From Solenopsis invicta (Eukaryota > Arthropoda > Insecta > Hymenoptera > Formicidae): 64,000 nt of DNA. The translations under genes and the position numbers were made by a program. The stretch covers positions 28,300,997 through 28,364,996 of the forward strand of contig NC_052666.1 of NCBI RefSeq assembly GCF_016802725.1. The letters run 5' to 3'. Positions 1 through 13,219 of the stretch are shown one piece after another. Each line of letters starts with the position of its first letter. The stretch's first letter is position 1. The notes under the pieces were generated by a model. It was not told where the DNA came from and did not search any database. It saw nothing but the letters and a program-made list of their open reading frames with translations.

Positions 1-570
1 TTTTTTATTTTTTTGTGTGTGCGCGTGCGAATATATGATATGGTGATTTAAAAGATCCATTTTTAAAGAAATTCATAAAAAAAGAGATCTTTGAGTTCAA
101 AATTACTATTAGAAAACATGTATCGCAAAACTAGGTTTTTGTGTAGAAATATCGTATTTTCATAAAGTTCCCTGCATTTTAGACAATTTTAAATTTTATA
201 TTCGAATTCAGCAGACTCAAAAACATAAAAATATACCAAATTCACAGGTTCCCCGTTATGGGCAAATTTCGTCTCTAAAGTGCCATCGTTCTTTAAATTC
301 AGTAGACTTACTAAAATTGAGACAATTTTTTTCTCAGTGTAGTATACCTACTCTAAGCAGATAAAATTCGCATAAATAAATTATCCACCATCGTACCTAC
401 CGATGCATGTCTCATCTGATTCGTGATATTTTATCACTATTAGAACTGATGTTTCTCACACGAGTTTTAGCTTCACATGTTTCATACATCGTTAGTTCTT
501 TTTGCGTCGGAGCTGTGTAGGTCAACGAAGATAGCCCTTTGGTAACATTGCCATTAACTCTTTTTTCTTA

Positions 571-736
571 GTTAATTAAGTGAAGCGTAAGGTGACCTTT
601 AACTGTCTATTAAATAGGTAAAAAGAGCGACACACAGGACACGGAAGCGAAGACTTTGTTCCGTAGGTTTCCTACGCATCGCTCTTTGACTATCTAATAA
701 AGAGTCAAAGGTCGCCCTACATTTCACTTAATTAAC
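571..736. repeat. Imperfect palindromic hairpin, MITE-like
   Basis: About 60 bases at 571-630 (starting GTTAATTAAGTGAA) recur as an imperfect reverse complement at 679-736 (ending TTCACTTAATTAAC), with a loop of about 48 bases that holds its own small palindrome around CCGTAGG/CCTACG. This fits a small palindromic MITE or a foldback element. No second copy was found in the window. Confidence 0.6.
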
Positions 737-2912
737 GCGACATTGTTGCAACATCGCGTTTGACGAGTTCGACGCCCTCCTCGATAAATTTATGTAAAGA
801 ATTTGAAAGATCGTTTTCGACCGTATGCGCTTGCATTAATTTATGTGTTTCATGTGTCGTCATTTAAATCAATAACGTAACCAACGTTTCTAACACAGGA
901 GGATGTGTAAAAGTAGCCGATTTTGGTAGCCCTCACTTGAAAAGAAAAATTTGTATGTTTCTTTATAGTTTTTAAGTTGCAAATTCACGTGATAAGTGAG
1001 TTCCATGAACACGATGGAAGCATACGTAAAAATGCGGAAGAAGTGAGCAAATAAGCCATAAAATAAGCCATAAAAATGAGATATATTTTTATTACAAAAA
1101 GTTTCACCCCTTGAAAACCATTAAATGGATGACATTTTGTTGCAATAGAGGTAAAATAGAGAAGAAAACAAACTCAAACTCATTTCTCATTACTTCGCGA
1201 ACGCGCGCACGCGTGCGTATTACGTACTTTTACACATTCTTCGTATTTTTATTCACTATATGTGCATCTAATGGTTTGCAGCTTTAATAAAAATTATTAT
1301 ATCGTGCCCTTATATTGAAACGATTATTACTTTTTCAATGTGGTCTCGATTCTTTTCAATTTCAAGTAAATAAACGCAATACTCCCAGTCATTTTATACG
1401 CAGTCTTTCCCTATTGTTCCCCAATATTGCATCAGCCTTCTTATGACCGGCTTGTACAATAGAATTCCAACATCCTCTATCGTTCGAAAATATGTATTGA
1501 TTTATCTTCTTCTTCCCTCTCTCTCCACAATGGAAACGGCATTGTTATGGAAAAGGGATAGTATTGTTATGGAGATATCGTTCTCCATCTTTGATCGAAT
1601 GTATCATTGGCGAGTGGAGAAAACAAATCTTATTCGCGGCCGGACTACTCTCTATAAAGTGAGGCGATGATTTTTCTATTCTTTTCTTCGGGGCACTTGT
1701 GTATCTATGTCACTAAATCTTACGAAGTGTCTCCATCCCGGGATTGGGATCTGGAGTTATTTTCCCAGTGACAGATGGGGGATGTTGCGTTGTCTTAAAG
1801 CTTCGTCATGGTACTCGATCGCTTCAAGTATCGTGTCGTTTCAGAATGGATCACCGAACCTTAAAGTCGTATCGACCTTCCAATGTCCTTTTCTAGTGCG
1901 ATTTTTCTCTCCTTGTGTATCTGTACCAAGCGATAGGAGAGATAACTGTTTCCTCTTTTGAAACGTGCAAAGATAATAACTGATATTTCTGTTTTCAACA
2001 AAATGTTTCATCAAATATATAATTTTTTTTCATAAAGATATTGAGATATTATGTAAAGTCTGTGAAAATAAATGCGACAATCGTGTTTGTAGAAAATTCT
2101 TTGTTTATTGACGATTTGTATAACAAAATTAAGTAATTTTGCAAAATAAAAAAATACAGACTCTATAAGAAAATTATAATAAACGAATTATAAAAATCTC
2201 CCTTCTATTACTTTCTCTCTGTGTTTTCCAAACAAATAATATTATATATAACATAAAAAAAAGAAAATGCTTCTTTGACAGTAATACAGAATTTACATTT
2301 ATAAATAATAAATATATCCCAGCAATTTTTTATATTATTTAAAGTTATATTTTTTTAATAATAATTAATTTTCGCGAAAAATACTCTAATGAATTTTGTA
2401 AAGAAATTCTTTATTTGATGATGTATTTCCTTGAAAACAAGATCATTAGCAATCTCCCTGGACATTTCACTCTCTCAAGGCAGTAACCCCAAAAGACAAG
2501 CCCCTAAAAATACAGCTCATCGAAAGCTTGCAGAGGCTGATTTAACTTGTTTTCTACCTGTGTTGCGTGTGATAGCCAAGCTGCCCACATGACTGCCTAC
2601 GCGTAACGCGGGAATAATTAATACGTCGTAAAAAGTTCATATCACGTCTCCCACGTAACAGTTGAATTAATTAAAAGTGGAGGGCGGAAAGATGATATGT
2701 TTATCAGACACATCAGATATTTCAGTTTATTGCAGGATTAATTTTCCGTTTCACGAAATCAAGAGGACATAAAACATTTGAAAAGAGTAGGCGTTTCATT
2801 ATCCCGGTAAACGTGAAAATTACCACTTCAATAGCGATGTAATGAACCCGTTTGAAGCAAGTGCACTATATCGATGAGAAATTGACTCGCTAGTGCAGCA
2901 CATATAAGTATT

Positions 2913-2956
2913 TGCATAGACGTTATATGTGGTCTGCATAGACGTTATATGTGGTC
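2913..2956. repeat. Perfect 22-bp tandem duplication
   Basis: A 22-base unit beginning TGCATAGACG and ending ATGTGGTC occurs twice head to tail (2913-2934 and 2935-2956). It is a simple replication-slippage type duplication in noncoding DNA. Confidence 0.85.
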
Positions 2957-4600
2957 ATTATGCAGAATGTTTCCTAAATAGATACAATAAATTTAAAGGG
3001 ATATCTCTTAGCTTTATTTTATGAAGAAAAAAGATGAACATATGAATTTAAATAAAATATCTCTAAGCGTTTTCTAGATTTAAAATTTTAATTGTTCTCT
3101 TAACTTTGACACCTTGTACTTTGAAAACAAAGAATCTTAGGCTATATATTCATAGAACTGTTTTTTTTTCCAAAATAAATGAAGGAAAATCTTAAATTTT
3201 TTGTAATGTAGGAATCACACACATTCCGTGTATGTGTGCATGTGCGTTTGCCTGCGTACGTGCGTTCGTTCGTTTGTGTGTAATTTCCTATAATGTCGAT
3301 TCATTAATATTCTAATGTTCCGCTTGATCAAGTTCATGCAGTTTGTATAAACCAATGGAACCAATGTAATTATACAGTCCGTTCGTCAATGTAATACCTA
3401 AATGAATTTACAGATAACGAATATATAACATCAATACGTCAAATGGACATTGAACTAACTTTAAATTCGATTTACTATCGAAATCGGAATGTAAACATTT
3501 TCAATTTGAATAAACTCGTGCGTGGGTAACACCTGATATCTGACACATTATATATCTTCTTTAGTGACAGCCTTTCTGTACAAAACAGATCGATAATAAG
3601 TTAACGAGTTAATGAGCTTTTAAAGCTTCCATCTTATCTTAAAGAATATTTAGAAACAATCGTATTATCAGCTGATATAGCTTGCTTCCAATTATTCTCT
3701 AACATTAAGCAAAAATTTAAAATTTTCTAAAAATGTATTTTTTTCATTTTGAAATGTATTTTTTTAATTTACTATCTTAATTACATCCAACTAATTAGAC
3801 TTAAGACTGAATCTTTTTAAATCTCGAGTTGATATCTACGGGAAAAAAAAATTACGAAGTTCGTTATAATAATTTTTAATTCTGGTCAGTTCCAGAAGCT
3901 GCAAAACATCCGCCGAAGGTCCCTTATCCTTTTTATACTTTCTGTCCTCTCGTGGGATTGAGACGTTAACTTTGTCCATAACTTTTCCGCGGGTTAAAGA
4001 TTCTCTTCTTTCAGATTTTTAAGAGAAACGGAAGAAGAAGTGAAGCAGGAAAAAAAACTGATTCAAACAGCTGGAGAAACCGAGTTCGGGCTCGAGCTTT
4101 AATAAATAGTCGATCGCGCTGTAACAGCAAGTAACTTTAATTAATCTGATATGTACTCCGATAACAATACCATTATACTTTGACCGGATAACAATACTTT
4201 GGCCGTACGATTGTACTAGTGTTGATTTTTCCCAAGATTGCAGCGCGTTTTTGCTGAGAACGATATTCAACGGTTAATTTATTTTCCACGTATATAAGAA
4301 AGCTGTTTCGCCGCAACGTCGCTTATTTGCAGCTGACTTATCGAGATTTTAAAGTCGAGATTGTCCAGCGAATAAGATTTACGTACGTTTTCTGGTTTCA
4401 GGTAGTAGATTAATCGTCGTTTTAATTTCGTAACAAGATATATCGAGAATTTGAAAACGGATAGTTCTAGAAAAATATTTTTAGAATCAATTGCCGTTAT
4501 AAATCAAGTCTACGAATGTATTATCGTGAGGTAATAGAACCCGAAAAGAGAAATGCAGAGGTATTTGGGCTAATTGACAATTGAATTGATTGTACAAAAA

Positions 4601-4680
4601 TGTGATTATAATAAAAGATAATCACACTTTAATCACAATTAAAGAAGCGTGATAAGCTTTTTCGCGATTGCTTCTTTAAT
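4601..4680. repeat. Two adjacent small hairpins
   Basis: TGTGATTA at 4601 pairs with TAATCACA at 4619-4626. ATTAAAGAAGC at 4638-4648 pairs with GCTTCTTTAAT at 4670-4680. The function is unknown; this could be a remnant of a foldback element. Confidence 0.45.
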
Positions 4681-6957
4681 AGCGATTATATCTCATCGAA
4701 GCAAGCAAATACTTATCAAGCAAACAAATTGATCGGCATCATCGATTACGATTATTCGCTGACATTACAGATACCAATATTGCTCATGATCGATATAACC
4801 GTAAACCTAATTTCGTGACTGCAGGCTACAAAACGGAGAATTTATGGCACAACAGATCACCGGTTATAAATTACGCAGGCCTTGATCTTGATCCGATTAT
4901 TTGCATCAAAATTTAATATTAAATACAAATGTCAAATATTTATACGAGAGTAATTATACTAAATTTTATTAATTTAATTATCTCTTTCATTTTTGACGCT
5001 ATATTTCAATCACTATATTAACAAACTTTTTTTATCTCGTTTACTAAAATGATAGATACTATTATATCTATTATACCTATCATGAGATAGTAATAAGATT
5101 AATATTCTAAAGATCGAATATTTTTTAAATAGTCGATAATAAGATAATTATATTTTCACCTTTCTTGCGGCAAACGCACACTTGTCTAAATATCACGTGG
5201 AGTTAATACAGATACTCGCAGTATCATAAATCATATGCCTGCGTGGCATATGTTTGCGTATGTTGAAACGAGCGCGATTGATGCGAGCAAATCAATCGTT
5301 ACCAATTTGCATACTAATCGAAGATTCTGTACATACTTTCAAGATTTCTCAATTACGCTCGATGGCGCAGATTGAGAACGTGTCGTTGCATGGCATACGA
5401 AATCCTCTCCATTGCAAAAAGTGATTGGAGAGGTACGGGCAGAATTAATTGCGGTCTACATCAAGATAATCAGCCCAGGGGTGGTGTCCCGCTCTTTGAA
5501 TTCTAATTGTTCCACCAACATGCAGTAATTAAATTCATCTAGCGGAAAACCGGTGTAAGTGAAGTTGGGAAAGCGAGGACTGACACGGCAGAAGCATATT
5601 AGCCGTAGTAATTAATTCTAAACTCAAGTGATTCGGCAAGGAGCATAACAAAGCCAAAAAACGGCATGACGTATCGTATAACATGCATAAAGGGAAGGCA
5701 CTTTGCAGCGCAAAGTGCATTTTTTTTATAAGCATTTCTTTCGTGTAACATTTCTTTTATGTTCCAATTTGATAGCTTTTATGTTACATAAAAAAATTGA
5801 ATGTTCTGACATATTACACGATGCTCCAACATTTTTGAGATTGATAAAATATTTTCTCATTAAGATTAAATTCGGAATAAATTTATATAATAACAGAAAT
5901 AATTTGTAATTCGTTTTTAATTAAAATTTATTGGTGAATAAAAATCCGAAGTATTGAACTTTTATTCAAAATATAATTTCAAATAATCAAGAAATGTGTT
6001 AAGTTATGATAAAAATAAAGAGGAAATAAATTTAAAAAAAAATTACAAATACTGAGAATTTTTATTCTAACAGAGAACAATAATTGTTTCTCATAAAGCG
6101 ACGAGTAAATCCGCGTTTTTTCAATAAATTTATGTTATTAAGCGCGAACAATGTTTACGTCTTTCTTTCATTCTGTTTGTCTTTCTTACTAAAATACCTA
6201 ATTTGCATTTTAGTTGATATGGTATCTTTTTCAGATGTTTTTATTTTTTATAAATACCGTATAATATTTCTGACAAGTGGATGCTTAGAGTTTTCAGATT
6301 TGATGAATCTATTTTATCCTACGGAGTGTTTTTATAGATTTTTAAATATTCACATGGCTCTTAAGTATATAATTTTAGACATAAATTAGCTCAAATATTT
6401 GGATTCTTAAATCCTTGAACATTTTTTCTGGAATTCAAACAAAATTAGTAAAAACTTATTACATGATTAATGTTGGGAAGCAAGAATCATACCGCTAATC
6501 AATGTCGCGTATTAATCTTCAGGTTTAATAGCGCAAGTAATTAATAATAGCTATGTAATTACTAACAATTATTGTCATGAAACACTAGTTAACTAGTTGT
6601 AAAAGTTTGACAACAAACTCATCCTTAATTTAACTCTATTGGCTGAGGATTGAAATTGACTACATAGTTGTGTATCTTTCTTTGATAACTCAATAAAACT
6701 CCGTCTCTATACACAGCTGTCTCCTAAAAAGTAAATCAGTGTGATATCTTGTTGCGTAGAAAAAAAAAATAATAGCTATCATTTCTATCCATTCATTCGA
6801 AACGTCAAAAATTATTCACAGCTTACGCTGAACAAATTCGATAAACTTTACTACTATTGCGTAGCAACAGTAGTGCTGGTACTGTTATTTGACATAATTT
6901 TTGACGTCAGACAAAAATGTGTTCTTATATTTATTCATGAAAAATTTCATGGGCAAA

Positions 6958-7028
6958 CACTAAAGCGAATGTAAAAATAAATACATAAACACACTAAAAA
7001 AGCGAATGTAAAAATAAATAGATAAATA
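6958..7028. repeat. Two-copy tandem repeat, unit about 35 bp
   Basis: CACTAAAGCGAATGTAAAAA at 6958 recurs with small changes from 6992. The two copies differ by a few inserted A residues and single substitutions. Confidence 0.7.
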
Positions 7029-8989
7029 TACGTTGTATATTTTCATTCATGTTTAATTTTAAAAGGATCGAAGAACATCGTTTATAAATAAAAGTTCGCA
7101 TTTGCTAAGCAATTTCAGTTGTATGCAAATTTACTTCGTAGAAAAGTTTTGAAAAGTAGTATGAAAAGTGATGAAGAGGTAAAAGTTGGAATACTATTGG
7201 ATAACCATATTTCGCGGTTTCTTGGAATTAAATTTAGAGTCTAGCGAAAAAAATGCATGACGTTTGATGAAACAGATAAACAAAATATTGAATCGGATCA
7301 GCATGGATGATTTTATAAAAATAATCGGTTAATATGACAGATACAAGTACATAAAGAATGCATTAATAAGTGTAAAACATGTAATAATTAAAATATATTT
7401 TAAGTATTTGATATTAAAAAAATGAAATATGTTATGATTAGAGAAATTTATTATTTATTTAATATTAATAATTATTAATAATAAAATAATATAATACAAT
7501 GAAAAGTACAAAATTATTTTATCTTTAAGTTATATTTTTAATCGTATAATTGAAGAATACATTTTCCGATTTGATAATTTATTATACAGATGTTTAACAT
7601 TAAAAACTTGATAATTGATATTTTGTTAATTTTAAGAAAAACCCGACATTAGATTAAATAATAAAAAATCCAAGGATTAGAGAATTCTCAGATGATTTGC
7701 TATACAGATAATTAATATTTCATAAATCATTTTTGAATCTATACGGATAATATATGTGAAAGATATAAGAGTACTTCAGATGTAGTGCATATTAATTAAT
7801 ACATATATAATGTATTGCTTTCTCTTCTATATTTTAAATTAACATCTTAGTACTTTATTTCAGGAAATCATTGTCATTTATAGTTAAGTGACGATAATGT
7901 ATAATATTTCGGTAAAATTGTAATAAATTGCGGGAAAGTAGATGTGACAATAATTATTCTGATACCGTGAGATTAAAATGAAATATGTATGGCTATCTTA
8001 AACTCTGTCTACTCTAGTTCCCGGATTATCTTAATCTCTCACGAAATCTGCGAATTAACGTTAGAAATTTTAGGATTATCCCATTCTGAAAATTATGATC
8101 CCTACAGCTCCATAAATTTCATGCAAAAAAATCCTCATTTTGTTTGTAACATATTTCGAGTTTTTGTTATGAATTATCACGATACAAATACAATATGAAT
8201 TGATGAAATCAGAAGTTAACAAAAAAAAAATCCGAAATTTTAGGAATAGTTATAAAATTGGTTTTTACCGATTCGATAGTTAAAATATTCCGTTAATTAA
8301 AATGCTCAATCTCATACTATGGAATGCATAATTAAAAATATCTTGTATGATTATCGTTATTTTTTTATTATTCGTTTCAATCTAACAAATTTTTATGTTA
8401 TCACATTCAATATTTATGCAATTTAAATATCATTTGCTTTGAGAGACGATGTATCTCGAATTGTGAAACGGAAAAAAAAAATAAAATGACAGAATCTTCA
8501 TATTTATTGTAAAATGTATTTATGGCATTCAGAAAAATGAAAATTGAAAGAAACAATCGCATTTATATTCTTTTTTATCATTACTTTATTTTTAATTATT
8601 GATGACAATGGTCATTCACGTTTGAATAAAAAATCAAATATATGTAAAATTTTGCAATATAAATGTTTACGAGGTCTCCTAAATTTTAATATGACAAATT
8701 TTAATCAAAGCCATAAAAGTTTAATACAAAAGAATTGATAGAAAAAATTATGATACTGCACCGCGCGTTCAATAACAGAACGGCGAGAGCTCTGATAGTT
8801 TTCTATAAAATAACATTGCTTCAGCACATGTGACAATATTTTTATAACTTTATGTTCTCAGATAAATATACGAAGATAAGAAAGAACGAAAAATCACCTT
8901 CGTGGGTTACTGTGCCGATAATTCGTATCTTTTTATTATCTTTAAATTATCCTTTTATTATTCTATATTATCTTTAACCTTTTTGTAAT

Positions 8990-9215
8990 ATACTAGCTGT
9001 GCCACGTCACGCATTGCTGTGGCTCAGTCTGATTAAATGGAAAAGTAAGAAAAGAGAAAGCACGCTATGCAATTTTTGCGGGTATACATTTTTATATAAA
9101 AACACGCGCGTATTCGAATGCAACGTGTCAAAATTTCAAAGTATTCGTTGAAGAACTTTCGGAGATTTGAGATTTTGAACAAACGTACATTTACATTTTT
9201 ATTTATACTATATTT
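8990..9215 (+). repeat. Possible dispersed repeat fragment
   Basis: The segment begins with TACTAGCTGTGCC, a phrase I associate from memory with the edge of interspersed repeats in arthropod genomes, and ends in an A/T-rich TTTATTTATA stretch. There is no coding potential and no second copy in the window, so the family is not named. Confidence 0.25.
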
Positions 9216-9640
9216 TAGATAGATTTATGAATTTATTTATTTATTTTACGGAGAAAATCTGTGTGAAGTAAAAGCAAAACTAATATTTTCTTTTCTAAAG
9301 GTTGTGGTACGGGTGAATGAACCTCTCACATGTGTGCAAATATTCAATGCTAGTTTAAGGCGTCTATTATCTCTCATGTCTGAAGTCGTAATTTAATATG
9401 CGGTGAGGCAACAGGAATCTTTTACCACTACTAAGTTAAACGCCACGCATTTTTGTTTAGAAATATCGTACAATAAAATAGAAAACGGGAATTGCATTTG
9501 TGACTCTAATATTGAAAAAAAATTCAATATTAAAAAAAAATTTATGATGCGGTAAATTCTTATGCAAAGAGAACAATAGAAGTCAAACACATAGTACGTC
9601 GTTACTCTCTAAGAGGTTGCTTCATGGGATTAAAAGATTA

Positions 9641-9666
9641 GAAATCTCATTTTTTAATGAGATTTC
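9641..9666. repeat. Short perfect hairpin
   Basis: GAAATCTCAT pairs with ATGAGATTTC across a six-base A/T loop. It lies in noncoding DNA. Confidence 0.5.
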
Positions 9667-9849
9667 ATCTGCAAATACGGTTTAACGCAATTACAGCTTA
9701 ATTAATGTAAATATCGGATAATTATATTACGATAGATGTAACTATAAAAGATCGAATTAAATTCCACAATATCTCAATAATAGGAAATGTAGACGCAGAA
9801 AACAAATTAAAGTCAATAATTAGTCTGCGTGACAGTATCAATTCCAATT

Positions 9850-10750
9850 ACGAGTTGTTCCAAATATCTCTGGCTCACCTCGTCGCATCCTGGTCGACAA
9901 AATCGATTTGCGTACGTGCCATTACAGCGTTTTGCTTCGCGGTCTCCCCCGGCGATTCCTCGCTCCGGACAATGTACATTAGGATGCTCATGACGAGGAA
10001 TTTCGGAGTACAGAAGGACGAGAGACACGGCACACGGCACACGACACGACAGCCAGCCAGCCACCAAACAAAGATGTTTTGCCTATTTTGCACCACCCGT
10101 CCCCCGCTAATTCGTCACCGGTGCTGTTCCGCCGCGACGACGACGGACGTACGGAATAATGATGGACGAAGTCGCCTTTAATGAATTTCTTCCGTCGACA
10201 AATAGCACGGCGAGTGAAATAAGGCGGGCACGCCACTCGCCAAGATTAAAATCTCCTCGTTTCTCTTCGACTGTCTTATTAGCGCGTCGAGGCCCGCGTC
10301 GAATGCACGGAGCATTGGCGCATAATGCGTCAACGCGCACTGCGGTAACGAACTCGATTACTTAATTGTCCGCCGCGTGCAAATTTATTCGCGCAATCAC
10401 GGTAGAGCGAATCACGGTAGAGCGGTGTCGTTATTAATTGTCGGACACCGATCTTTGTTATTATCACCGTTGCGATGAAAACTCCGCATTAATTCGTCGG
10501 CTACTTTATGATCCTCTTCTTCTCCTTTCTTACTTAGCGATCGCATGTAAGAAAGACGTCTCGCTTCGCACAGAATTTTCCTGTCGGCGACGAACCATTA
10601 ACGACGCAGGAACGATTAACGACGTAATACGAAATTACGTCCGCGCATTGTCCTTCGAACGTGATTATTTTCTCGAACGTAAGCATTCCTTAATCATCTC
10701 TTTTGCGCACTTTGCATCCGCGACGCGGTTAGCCTTGCAGCCACTGTAAA
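9850..10750. other. GC-richer block, unrecognised
   Basis: The block is clearly richer in G, C and CpG than its surroundings, with overlapping open frames of 70-108 codons on both strands, none recognisable. Frames open on both strands are typical of CpG-rich promoter or 5' leader DNA rather than a conserved exon. A distal promoter or 5' exon for a gene to the left or right is possible. Confidence 0.35.
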
Positions 10751-11950
10751 TTCGTAGAGAATAATTTTTCCTTAGCACAATACGACTCGAGACGAGACGG
10801 GTCTTAAGTAACGTCTCTTCCATCCACTTTGTGCAGGTAGTTTAGAAATTCAATGACGTGGAACGTGGCGTAACATTTTCGTGAGTTAAATCTTTTGAAA
10901 ATGCCGACACATTCTTTCCTTACTTTCTATTACTTTCTTACTGAACTTACACGTGATCGAAGAACATTATTAATATTAAAGTCAATATCACCAATGTTTC
11001 TCAAAGTTTTTATTACTCATGAATTATTGAATTTTATTGCGTATTAAACTGTCAAAACTTTCACGACAACATTTAGCGACGTAGAAAAGATGTATTATTT
11101 TATTAAAAGTCATAAAATAGTGATTTATAAATGTCTAAATAACAACATCGAATATAATAATAATAATAACAGTTATGTACAAAAAATTAAAATCTTGTAA
11201 TCTTTGTAAAAGTTTATTACACATTCCCAGTAAAGATGGAAAATGATCTTATTGCTTACATCAATTAAAAATTTCTATGCGATTAGATAAATGTTACAAA
11301 TTTATAAAAAAAATAACGTGTTTTTTCACAATTTTGTCAAATATTAAGATTAGATTTCAAAACGTTCTTTCCGAGGAAAACTTTACTCGAAATCCATAGT
11401 AACGTATGATCTGTATTATATCGAGTAAAATTTTCCTCAGAGAGGATGTTTGGAAATATAGCCTAAGTCAATGTAAATTAATGATTGTATCATCATTAAA
11501 TTTCTCACGTATCAATTAAAAGACGTGACAAGATAAACGTAACGATTATCGGTTATTATAACATACATCTTATTGATAAAAACTGTATATGTGTATAGCG
11601 TCGCAATAATTATAATAATTAAAATCTCAAAAAGTAACAAGAAAAAGAAAGAGCTTTTATAAAAGAGTAAATCATTTATTGATTTAATTTATTAATAAAA
11701 TATTAATAAATTTGGTTAGCTAAAGCAATTGAATTCAAATGAAATTCCTAGACTTTTATACATTTTATTGTTATGATTTCGTTAGTTTTGTCACGTAATA
11801 GTGTCGACGAATTAACAGTCCAGCGCGACCGTGTGACAAACAACAAAGGCAATTTATATTTTCGCGATTTATCAAATCGGTTAAATTTGTCTTAGAAAGG
11901 TTTCGTATCGATGGTAAAATCACGCTCGTAGAATAAAAAAATGCGGACAG
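10751..11950. other. AT-rich noncoding stretch
   Basis: No gene is visible. The only structure I can support is the foldback at 11,346-11,467, listed separately. Confidence 0.5.
11346..11467. repeat. Long imperfect hairpin (pre-miRNA-like or MITE)
   Basis: GAGGAAAACTTTACTCGA at 11373-11390 pairs, with one mismatch, with TCGAGTAAAATTTTCCTC at 11421-11438. The pairing extends outward through imperfect matches (for example TTTCAAAACG against the TTTGGAAATA side) to arms of about 45 bases around a 30-base loop. Size and shape suit either a microRNA-type precursor or a tiny foldback transposon. Confidence 0.45.
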
Positions 11951-11954
11951 CGGC

Positions 11955-11962
11955 TATATAAA
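11955..11962 (+). promoter_or_regulatory. TATA-box-like sequence
   Basis: TATATAAA lies immediately before the GC-rich block at 12,030-12,690, about 80 bases upstream of an ATG at 12,035. Spacing and context fit a + strand core promoter, but no initiator is clear and the downstream product is unknown. Confidence 0.3.
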
Positions 11963-12029
11963 ACGAACTGAATAAAGAAGGCAATTTATACCTCTGTCGC
12001 ATGTCAAGCTAGCTATATATAATTTTCTT

Positions 12030-12690
12030 TTCGTATGATCTCAGAGATAATCTCGTCGATGGCACAGTGGTCTCGAACTTTGCGCTCATCGATGAAAATA
12101 TCAGTAGGTACGATTGAAGCGGTCGAGCAGGATCGCAGTTTCGAAATGCTCACGACGTTTTCTCTCGGCGCGATAGGTAACGTTGATATATATTTTATTT
12201 TACGTGCAGAGAGCGTCGCGACGACGAGTTTCGCTGTTTCGCGCGGCACTGAGGAGCGCCGGTGGCTCATTCATCGTCGGCACCCCCGTGTACGCACGCC
12301 AACGGGGTGTCGCGCAGGCGTTGCACCCTCGTCGTTGTCGTCGTTGCTCGTCCTTCGGTCCCCGCTGGCGTCGCGACGCATCCTCGCCGCTGTGAGAAGG
12401 AGGACACCACTTCGCGAAAAAAAAAAGTCGAGAGCTCTCGAGCTCACGCGCGTGAGTTCTATGGAGTGATGCGAAACGACGCGATTGAGGTGGCGGCAAG
12501 CCGTGATGATTTATCGCCGCCCCGTCCCCACGGGGAAAAAGGCGAAGCGGAACGGTATTCGGCCACGATTTATGGAATCCAAGCCGGGGGCAGAGCTTTT
12601 CCGCCGCAACAACTCGGCGCGAAGCGTCATGTTTTGTTTCGCGTCACAAATGTAAAAGACTGAAGTGAAGTGTTAATAAGAAGAGAAGCG
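12030..12690. other. GC-rich block with unassigned open frames
   Basis: A CpG-rich block in an AT-rich setting. The longest + frame begins with ATG at 12,035 and runs 144 codons to 12,469; its second half is Arg/Ser-rich, as expected from CpG-rich noncoding DNA. Frames are also open on the minus strand. I recognise no domain. It is best read as a promoter/5' leader or a noncoding transcript; a lineage-specific small protein cannot be excluded. Confidence 0.35.
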
Positions 12691-12846
12691 GCGGAAGAGA
12701 GTCGGGAATCCTCTTCGCGCGAGCGCAAGTTCGAAACGGAAATAAAAACCGATGCGATATTGGTGTGATATTTACACTTGATTTTTATATGTGGAAAAAC
12801 TTGGCGTTGGTTGTCAAGAATAAAAAATTCAGAACGTGTGATTTTC

Positions 12847-13219
12847 CTCTAAGCACACAATATTCTAGGAATATTACACAATTATTATTAAAAGTTAAAA
12901 TAATATTACTATCAATATACCGAGAGTGTTATTCAATATTTTCTAATGTTACGGGAATATTGTGTTAAATGTTATATGTCCGTTTTTACATAATATTCGT
13001 GATATTACTTCGACATTTGTGGAATATTATGAAAATGTTCTACAAACTTTATTATGGTCAAAGATCAATGTGGACTATTATGTATAAAATATTCATCAAA
13101 CTTTATAATTGCATTTAAAGGTGTAGTATTCACGACAATTTAAAATATTGAAATAAATAATATTATTTACTTCTTCATATAATATTATTCAATATTAAAT
13201 AATATTACGCCCTTACAAG
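12847..13219. mobile_element. AATATT-rich TIR element, copy A
   Basis: The left end (CTCTAAGCACACAATATTCT) and the right end (AATATTACGCCCTTACAAG) are imperfect inverted copies of each other. The interior shares order and wording with the elements at 53,041-53,604 and 63,123-63,534, such as TAAAATAATATT, ATTCAATATTTT and GAAAATGTT. There is no coding capacity, so this is a non-autonomous DNA element (MITE). It is the most diverged of the three at its ends. Confidence 0.7.

Larger units (their letters stand above)
1..9788. other. AT-rich intergenic DNA, no gene supported
   Basis: No open stretch here looks like a conserved protein. The open frames are short, AT-driven, often start at TTG or GTG, and lack a splice-compatible partner. 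I found no tRNA-like B box with a cloverleaf. The supported content is a few hairpins and short tandem repeats, listed separately. A less AT-rich patch at about 1,380-1,965 gives two open frames (75 and 84 codons) that I do not recognise. Confidence 0.6.

Noticed and set aside
6084..6389. 101-codon hydrophobic frame
   Set aside because: It starts at TTG, is Phe/Leu/Ile-rich as any AT-rich DNA would be, and has no splice or family support.
9813..10365. Several overlapping frames of 68-108 codons
   Set aside because: Frames are open on both strands at once, are Arg/Ser-rich and match no family; typical of CpG-rich noncoding DNA.
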